Assembly (NCBI GenBank): GCA_044866695.1
Contig: JBIOUF010000160.1
Location: forward strand, 1 to 8,868
DNA length: 8,868 nucleotides
Reading direction: 5' to 3'
Origin: JBIOUF01 sp044866695
Lineage (GTDB): Bacteria; Actinomycetota; Actinomycetes; Propionibacteriales; Nocardioidaceae
Shown here one piece after another: positions 5,684 through 8,868 of the stretch. Within the stretch, counting starts at the first letter, position 1; the number at the start of each line of letters is the position of its first letter. Below the pieces are notes generated by a model. The model ran no database searches, was not told the DNA's origin, and saw nothing but the letters and a program-made list of their open reading frames with translations. Made by a program: the position numbers and the translations under genes.

Positions 5684-6463
5684 ATGAGCACATCCACCGA
5701 ACGCCCCACCACGCTGGCCTACGAGATCACCGGAACGGGAACGCCGGTCGTCCTGCTCCACGGGCTGACCTTCGACCGAACCTCGTGGCGGCCCATCGTC
5801 GACGAGCTCGGCGGCGGGGCGCAGACGATCGCCATCGACCTGCCGGCGCACGGCGACAGCCCCGGTCCTCCGTTGTCGGTGGAGCAGCTCGCGGCGCGGG
5901 TGCACGACCAAGTCACGACGCTCGACCTCGCGCGACCACTGGTCGTGGGTCACTCGTTCGGCGCCGCGGTCGCCTCCCTGTACGTCGTGCGCTATCCCTC
6001 CCGGGGCGTGGTGATGATCGACAGCGGACCCGACCAACGATCATTTGCCGAACTGATACAACGGACGGCGCCGATGCTGCGCGGGCCAGGGTTTGCCGAC
6101 GCCTGGTCGCTGATCGAGAACTCGCTCGGGCTCGACCTCATCCCGGAGCCGACGCAGACGCTGGTCCGCGCCGGACACCGGGTCGATCAAGATGTGGTCC
6201 TCGGCTACTGGCAACAGATGCTCGACACCCCGCCTTGGCAGTTTCAGACCCACATCGACTCCTTCGTATCGCGCATCGACGTCCCCGTCCTCGCCGTCTA
6301 CGGTCACTCCGCCCCCGACGGCGACCGGCAACGGTTCGACCAACTGCCCGACGTACAGCTCGAGGAACACCCTGGCGACGGCCACTGCGTCCACCTGGTC
6401 AACCCCCACCGCTTCGCCGCCAGCCTGCGTCGGTTCATCACTCACTGCTCAACCGCCGCCTAG
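5684..6463 (+). CDS. Alpha/beta-hydrolase fold enzyme
   Basis: The protein has 259 residues, a usual size for single-domain alpha/beta hydrolases. Its ATG follows GGGAGG (5673-5678) by 5 bases. Recognisable elements, in order, are the oxyanion-loop motif LLHGLTFD (24-31), IDLPAHGDS at 51-59, the nucleophile elbow VGHSFGAA (88-95) with S91, a variable cap region (about 115-190), and strand PVLAVYGHSAPDGD (201-214) that should supply the catalytic acid (D212 or D214). The catalytic histidine is probably H234 in GDGHCVHL (231-238). The triad appears complete. The family includes esterases, lactonases, haloalkane dehalogenases and other hydrolases, and the substrate cannot be told from these motifs. 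There is no signal peptide, so it is cytosolic. The dedicated divergent TetR regulator with an operator over its promoter suggests substrate-induced expression, as in small detoxification or catabolic modules. Confidence 0.92.
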   Translation: MSTSTERPTTLAYEITGTGTPVVLLHGLTFDRTSWRPIVDELGGGAQTIAIDLPAHGDSPGPPLSVEQLAARVHDQVTTLDLARPLVVGHSFGAAVASLYVVRYPSRGVVMIDSGPDQRSFAELIQRTAPMLRGPGFADAWSLIENSLGLDLIPEPTQTLVRAGHRVDQDVVLGYWQQMLDTPPWQFQTHIDSFVSRIDVPVLAVYGHSAPDGDRQRFDQLPDVQLEEHPGDGHCVHLVNPHRFAASLRRFITHCSTAA

Positions 6464-6521
6464 GCCACCCGGCGCTCTGGGCCAGCTCGACAACACGCGC
6501 GAGTCGGCGAGGGACTGCCGG

Positions 6522-6555
6522 GGGTGCCTGAGCCGCGTGCCACACGCCGACACCC
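6522..6555 (+). terminator. Weak nested inverted repeat downstream of the hydrolase gene
   Basis: An inner stem GCGTG (6535-6539) and CACGC (6543-6547) with loop CCA is nested inside an outer GGGTG (6522-6526) and CACCC (6551-6555). It lies about 60 bp past the hydrolase stop and before the VOC gene. There is no T tract. It may slow or end transcription, but arms of 5 bp arise easily in DNA this GC-rich. Confidence 0.2.
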
Positions 6556-6640
6556 GAAAGGATGCGACCCCTTCGCGGACGAAGCCGGCCCTGTTGCGAC
6601 GTCGTAGCCTTGGCTCGAAGCCCGAGTGCGGGGAGGCGAG

Positions 6641-7027
6641 ATGGTTGCGATAGGCCGCCTTCACCACGGGGTGTTCGACACCCGGGACCCCATGCGCGAT
6701 GCGACGTTCTGGTCTCGGCTGCTCGGTCTCCCGATCACCTTCCGCTCTGACGACTGGGTCGTCGTGTCGGAGGCGCCGGACCAGTCGGGCCTCGCCTTTC
6801 AGCTCGCTCCGGACCACCAGCCTCCTGCGTGGCCGGACCCCGCCCGGTCACAGCAGTTCCACTGGGACGTCATGGTCGATGACGTGCCGTCAGCGGAGAG
6901 GGCAGTCGAGGACCTTGGCGGCCGGCGACTGACCTCTGCCGAAGGCTCGGTCTGGGCCGACCCGACAGGACATCCCTTCTGTCTCATCCCTCGACCCGGC
7001 TGGGCGGCGCCCATCGCGGACCCGTGA
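6641..7027 (+). CDS. VOC-family (glyoxalase/bleomycin-resistance-like) protein
   Basis: The protein has 128 residues from ATG 6641, preceded by GGGAGG (6631-6636) with a short 4-base spacer. A GTG at 6626 would add five residues but lies before that ribosome binding site. The protein is one compact vicinal-oxygen-chelate domain of the Glyoxalase_6 type (PF18029). It has HHGVFDTRDPMRDATFWSRL at 8-27, WVVVSEAPDQSGLAFQLAP at 39-57, PPAWPDPARSQQFHWDVMVD at 61-80, and the closing ADPTGHPFCLIPRPG at 106-120. H9, H74 and H111 are placed where family members have metal or active-site residues, but the chemistry of this subgroup is mostly unassigned. It could be a lyase, a dioxygenase-like protein or a binding protein. 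Its stop overlaps the GTG of a frameshifted MazG-like gene (GTGA), so the two were probably once an operon. Confidence 0.88.
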   Translation: MVAIGRLHHGVFDTRDPMRDATFWSRLLGLPITFRSDDWVVVSEAPDQSGLAFQLAPDHQPPAWPDPARSQQFHWDVMVDDVPSAERAVEDLGGRRLTSAEGSVWADPTGHPFCLIPRPGWAAPIADP

Positions 7028-7201
7028 GCAACCTCGGCGAGCTCAGCATGAGCCAGGACTTCGTCCGGACGATCACGCGTGGTCGGACCGCGTCGCGGGT
7101 CGCGAGCTGGGCTCACGATTGGAAGGCGTTCCATTCGCCAAGAACCTCGCTATGGCTCTCGTCGGCGAGGTGGCGAGTTGACCACCTTGGTGCCGTGGGT
7201 T
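7024..7201 (+). pseudogene. Twice-frameshifted remnant of a MazG/dCTP-pyrophosphatase-like gene
   Basis: The frame from GTG 7024 encodes MSNLGELSMSQDFV and, further on, HDWKAFHSP (7114-7140). The next frame then continues with KNLAMALVGEVA (7140-7175), and a third with ELTTLVPWVEP (7175-7207). Joined, these read like the start of MazG-type nucleotide pyrophosphohydrolases (usually RDW..FHTPKNLAMAL..E..EL.E..QW), where the ExxEL acidic residues bind magnesium. Each jump is explained by one missing base: an A near 7140 and a G near 7175. Everything after helix 2 is absent, including the second metal-binding motif. An intact relative would hydrolyse non-canonical or excess dNTPs to NMPs (house-cleaning). 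The original gene overlapped the VOC stop by four bases. A sequencing error at both places is possible but would not restore the missing C-terminal half. Confidence 0.65.
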
Positions 7202-7254
7202 GAGCCGCGGGGGACGTCGACGACTGGTTAGCGAGCCCGCGCAACGCGCAGGCG

Positions 7255-7608
7255 TTGCGAGCTGCTGCGCTGAACTCCTATCCGACGAAGGTGCGGGTGA
7301 CGATGCGGGCTGCGCTGGGCGCGGTGGCCTCGGCGCCTCCGAAGCGGTTCGATGGCGGCGGCTACTGGCAGGCGATGAAGGGCGACATGACAGGCTGGTT
7401 CGAGCTCCGCGTCGATGGACCCGGTCGCCGCCACTACCGGTTGTTCCGTCTACTCGACTACGACGCCCAGCGCTTCGACAAGCCACTGCTGGTCGTGGTC
7501 GATGGTCGGGACAAGCCGTTTAGGACGACGCTGTCGAATGCGGACTACGCCGCCGTACGCCGATTGGGTGACGAGTACCGAAGCCGGAATCCACGCTCAC
7601 TGGCCTGA
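7255..7608 (+). CDS. RelE/HigB-like toxin (type II toxin-antitoxin), start uncertain
   Basis: The protein has 117 residues from TTG 7255. Its core, WQAMKGDMTGWFELRVDG then PGRRHYRLFRLLDYD (residues 38-70), matches the RelE/HigB/Gp49 fold, where a beta hairpin carries a basic patch and aromatic residues (K42, R52, R58, R59, Y61, R62). It ends with PLLVVVDGRDKPFRTTLSNA and an arginine-rich helix. Relatives cut mRNA on the ribosome. The start is doubtful. The frame is open and coding-like from 7204 (GDVDDWLASPRNAQALR) but has no ATG or GTG before TTG 7255, and none of these has a ribosome binding site. A GTC at 7216 falls where a start codon would suit. The gene may have lost its start. It faces a HigA-like XRE antitoxin tail to tail with 2 bp between stops, which is unusual because most such pairs are co-directional. 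Confidence 0.7.
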   Translation: MRAAALNSYPTKVRVTMRAALGAVASAPPKRFDGGGYWQAMKGDMTGWFELRVDGPGRRHYRLFRLLDYDAQRFDKPLLVVVDGRDKPFRTTLSNADYAAVRRLGDEYRSRNPRSLA

Positions 7609-7616
7609 CGTCAGGC
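7603..7616. repeat. 14-bp perfect palindrome covering both convergent stop codons
   Basis: GCCTGACGTCAGGC is its own reverse complement. It contains the toxin TGA (7606-7608) and, on the other strand, the antitoxin TGA (7611-7613). As RNA it could form only a short stem with a 4-base loop, so it is a poor terminator. It could be a protein-binding site or a consequence of two TGA stops set back to back. Confidence 0.6.
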
Positions 7617-8033
7617 GGAAACCTTCGCCTTCGGCGTACGCAGCTTGTCGAGGTGGCGTGCGAGCTTCTTCGGGTCCGCAGTCCGGCCCACATGGAGCGG
7701 CTCGGTGATCTGGCCGCGCTCGGACTTGGGGATCGGCTCGACGGTGATGCGGAGGCCGAGAGCCGCCGCAACCTCCGCCAGAGTGCCGAGCGTCGGGTTG
7801 GAGTTGTCTGACGACAGCAGTCGCCGGATCGTCGCCGGCTCCTTCTGGATCGCTCGAGCGAGCTCGGCCTTCGAGAGGCCGGCAGCCTCGCGGGCATCGT
7901 CGATGGCGTGCACAACCTGGTCGATCGTGGCGATCCGCATCGACTCCACGACGTACTCGCGGAGGAACTCGGGATCCTCGAGGTCCCGAGCCAAGTCATC
8001 CCAGAACGCCCTCTGCTTACGACGAGTTGGCAC
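7611..8033 (-). CDS. XRE-family antitoxin-like regulator (HigA-like)
   Basis: The protein has 140 residues from GTG 8031-8033. The frame is open upstream to 8171, but those codons are antisense to an integrase fragment and read as low-complexity sequence. Residues 1-37 are a basic then acidic helix (PTRRKQRAFWDDLARDLEDP, then EFLREYVVESMR). Residues 39-95 form a lambda-repressor-type helix-turn-helix (VVHAIDDAREAAGLSKAELA, then RAIQKEPATIRRLLSSDNSN, then PTLGTLAEVAAALG), followed by LRITVEPIP, the usual beta strand of HigA-type proteins. A lysine-rich tail closes the protein. It is expected to bind the toxin and autorepress. No ribosome binding site or TANNNT box is placed correctly upstream. 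The region before its GTG is occupied by integrase debris, so the native promoter may be missing. The pairing with the convergent toxin is inferred from adjacency. Confidence 0.8.
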   Translation of the reverse strand: MPTRRKQRAFWDDLARDLEDPEFLREYVVESMRIATIDQVVHAIDDAREAAGLSKAELARAIQKEPATIRRLLSSDNSNPTLGTLAEVAAALGLRITVEPIPKSERGQITEPLHVGRTADPKKLARHLDKLRTPKAKVSA

Positions 8034-8560
8034 CCGGTCGCGAGACGATCCGGGCGCAGGCGTACTCGTTGCTGCGCACGATCTTGGGCACGGCGGCGTC
8101 GGCGCGGCCCAAGCCGTTGGTCCCGTACAACCCTGCGCACATCCGTGGGGCCGGCAACGTGAAGCGGGCACACAAGGTCAAGCCCGCATCGCTGGCCGAG
8201 CTGGAGACGATCGTGGCTGCTCTGCCGGACCGCTACCAGCTCGGCGCTGCTCGCTGCCTGGTGCGCGTTGCGGCTGGGGGAGTTGACCGAGCTGCGTCGC
8301 GGCGATATCGACCTGCGTTCGGGTCGAGTCTCGATCGCGCGTGGTGTGGTGCGCGCCGGCGGCACGTTCATCGTCGGCGCGCCCAAGTCCGATGCGGGCG
8401 TGCGTGACGTCGCGATCCCGCCGCACCTGGTCCCGGTGGTGAAGGCCCACCTCAAGCAACACGTGGGTCCGGGGAGGGACGCTCTACTCTTCCCGGCCGC
8501 CGATGGCGTCTCGCACATGGCGCCCTCGACCCTCTACAAGGTCTACCCGTCGGACCCCAT
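8018..8560 (+). pseudogene. Broken tyrosine integrase fragment
   Basis: From about 8018 the frame reads YDELAPGRETIRAQAYSLLR then TILGTAA, the end of a phage-type integrase core-binding domain. It continues NPAHIRGAGNVKRAHK and LAELETIVAALPDRYQLGA into the catalytic domain. Near 8240-8250 the protein shifts frame and continues LLAAWCALRLGELTELRRGD, with the box I arginine, then a beta hairpin with the catalytic lysine (APKSDAGVRDVAIPPHL) and DALLFPAADG. It stops matching after about HMAPSTLYKVY (8515-8547), so the HxxR and tyrosine motifs are absent. The N-terminal arm-binding domain is missing too. It is therefore truncated at both ends, frameshifted by one base, and cannot recombine DNA. 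It overlaps the antitoxin start on the opposite strand by about 16 bases, marking an old recombination junction. Confidence 0.85.
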
Positions 8561-8563
8561 GGC

Positions 8564-8569
8564 TATGGT
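8564..8569 (+). promoter_or_regulatory. Predicted -10 box of a leaderless promoter for the small membrane protein
   Basis: TATGGT fits the TANNNT -10 pattern and ends 6 bases before ATG 8576, the spacing expected for a leaderless transcript. No -35 is apparent. It lies at the truncated end of the integrase fragment, so it probably came with the downstream gene. Confidence 0.4.
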
Positions 8570-8575
8570 CGCGCC

Positions 8576-8797
8576 ATGGATCTGAGTCACTGGGGCGCCG
8601 CCGAGTGGGGAGCATTCGGCCAGGTGGGTGCCCTCGTCGTAGCCGTCGTTGCCGGGCTTCTCGTGTGGCTCCAGGTACTTCAGGGCCGCCAGGTCCGCGA
8701 GGAGCAGACGTTCCGGGAGCCGGCAAGCGGACCGGTCGACGACGGCCGGCGCATGTACCAAGCAGGTTGCGTGAGTATGTTCGATGTTCGGTATTGA
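8576..8797 (+). CDS. Truncated small membrane protein of unknown function
   Basis: The protein has 73 residues from ATG 8576. It has a short N-terminal segment, one transmembrane helix at about residues 17-37 (GALVVAVVAGLLVWLQVLQG) and then RQVREEQT, a basic cytosolic stretch. This N-terminal pattern, a helix followed by RxxREEQT and usually RPF/RPY and a beta-rich domain, is common in actinobacterial proteins of unknown function, often near mobile elements. Here the match stops after REEQT. The remaining residues (FREPASGPVDDGRRMYQAGC and on) are not family-like, and the stop codon (8795-8797) falls inside the inverted repeat at 8778-8811. I read it as a gene truncated at its 3' end whose reading frame runs on into foreign sequence. 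It may still be translated, but its C-terminal domain is lost. Confidence 0.5.
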   Translation: MDLSHWGAAEWGAFGQVGALVVAVVAGLLVWLQVLQGRQVREEQTFREPASGPVDDGRRMYQAGCVSMFDVRY

Positions 8798-8811
8798 CCG
8801 AACATCGAACA
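8778..8811. repeat. 34-bp inverted repeat built from four heptamers, probable operator
   Basis: Two perfect 15-base arms (8778-8792 and 8797-8811) flank the loop ATTG. Each arm is itself a tandem pair: TGTTCGA (8778-8784) and TGTTCGG (8785-8791) on the left, CCGAACA (8798-8804) and TCGAACA (8805-8811) on the right. The -35 box TTGACC (8794-8799) of the next gene lies in its centre. It is followed by no T tract and sits upstream of a promoter -10, so an operator is more likely than a terminator. It resembles, but does not match, the actinobacterial SOS box (TCGAAC, four bases, GTTCGA). Confidence 0.85.
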
Positions 8812-8822
8812 CCTGTCAATCT
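8794..8822 (+). promoter_or_regulatory. Predicted leaderless promoter of the gene at the right edge
   Basis: TTGACC (8794-8799) is a near-consensus -35. After exactly 17 bases comes CAATCT (8817-8822), which has the conserved A and final T of a -10 box. The box ends 6 bases before ATG 8829, so the transcript would be leaderless. The -35 lies in the centre of the 34-bp inverted repeat, which would let a bound repressor block it. Confidence 0.6.
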
Positions 8823-8828
8823 GGATCC

Positions 8829-8868
8829 ATGGACACCGACGCGCTCGTGATCGACGCCTTCCGGCAGT
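8829..8868 (+). CDS. Partial 5' end of a gene running off the right edge
   Basis: ATG 8829 opens a frame of 13 complete codons (MDTDALVIDAFRQ) to the end of the window, with G or C in every third position. It is preceded by a well-spaced -35/-10 pair and a strong palindrome, so a real gene starts here and is probably tightly regulated. The visible residues are too few to assign a family. Confidence 0.6.
   Translation, partial: MDTDALVIDAFRQ

Noticed and set aside
8034..8171. N-terminal extension of the antitoxin to 8171
   Set aside because: These codons are antisense to the integrase fragment and read as cysteine/proline-rich sequence, unlike the compact N-terminus of XRE antitoxins.
7520..8518. 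Minus-strand frame of 332 codons at the right end
   Set aside because: It covers the toxin end, antitoxin and integrase in the wrong frame, and its translation is serine/arginine-rich with no motif.
8778..8811. Reading the inverted repeat as an intrinsic terminator
   Set aside because: The stem is strong, but no T tract follows, and a -35 box with a correctly spaced -10 and start codon lies within and after it, so an operator explains it better.
8798..8820. LexA (SOS) box at the right edge
   Set aside because: One half, TCGAAC at 8805-8810, fits, but four bases later the sequence is GTCAAT rather than GTTCGA, and the other copies are spaced as tandem heptamers.
1..8868. CRISPR array, tRNA, rRNA or riboswitch
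   Set aside because: I saw no regularly spaced repeats, no cloverleaf-like sequence with a CCA-type end and no conserved riboswitch core on either strand.

Overview
The window is high-GC DNA in which reading frames have G or C at almost every third codon position. It carries an XRE/MmyB-type regulator, a WHG-type TetR regulator, many GTG starts and several promoters that sit at leaderless spacing. Together these point to an actinobacterium (Actinomycetota). I cannot place it below that level from the sequence.

Left part (1-3449), chromosomal-looking metabolic genes. The 5' end of an unidentified minus-strand gene runs off the left edge. A six-helix membrane protein and a classical short-chain dehydrogenase (SDR) form a translationally coupled pair (ATGA overlap). 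They converge on an XRE/MmyB-type regulator, with a GC-rich hairpin between the two stop codons. Divergent from the regulator is an exported cyclophilin-like protein.

Middle part (3450-7027). A VapBC toxin-antitoxin pair has a perfect palindrome overlapping its -10 box. It is followed by the wreck of a NarL/LuxR-type two-component system: a possible kinase tail fused to a frameshifted response regulator. Next is a divergent TetR regulator / alpha-beta hydrolase pair that shares a 31-bp operator made of four half-sites, then a small VOC (glyoxalase-like) protein.

Right part (7024-8868), accessory and decayed. It holds a twice-frameshifted MazG/dCTP-pyrophosphatase-like gene, and a RelE/HigB-like toxin facing a HigA-like XRE antitoxin tail to tail (2 bp apart). 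A broken tyrosine integrase overlaps the antitoxin start. After it come a truncated one-helix membrane protein and a 34-bp inverted repeat covering the -35 box of a gene that begins at the right edge.

No clearly new multi-gene defence or biosynthetic system is visible. The most unusual items are the convergent toxin/antitoxin pair whose antitoxin start abuts integrase debris, the heptamer-based inverted repeat near the right edge, and the four-half-site TetR operator. The repeated single-base frameshifts could be real decay or sequencing error, and this cannot be settled from one sequence.
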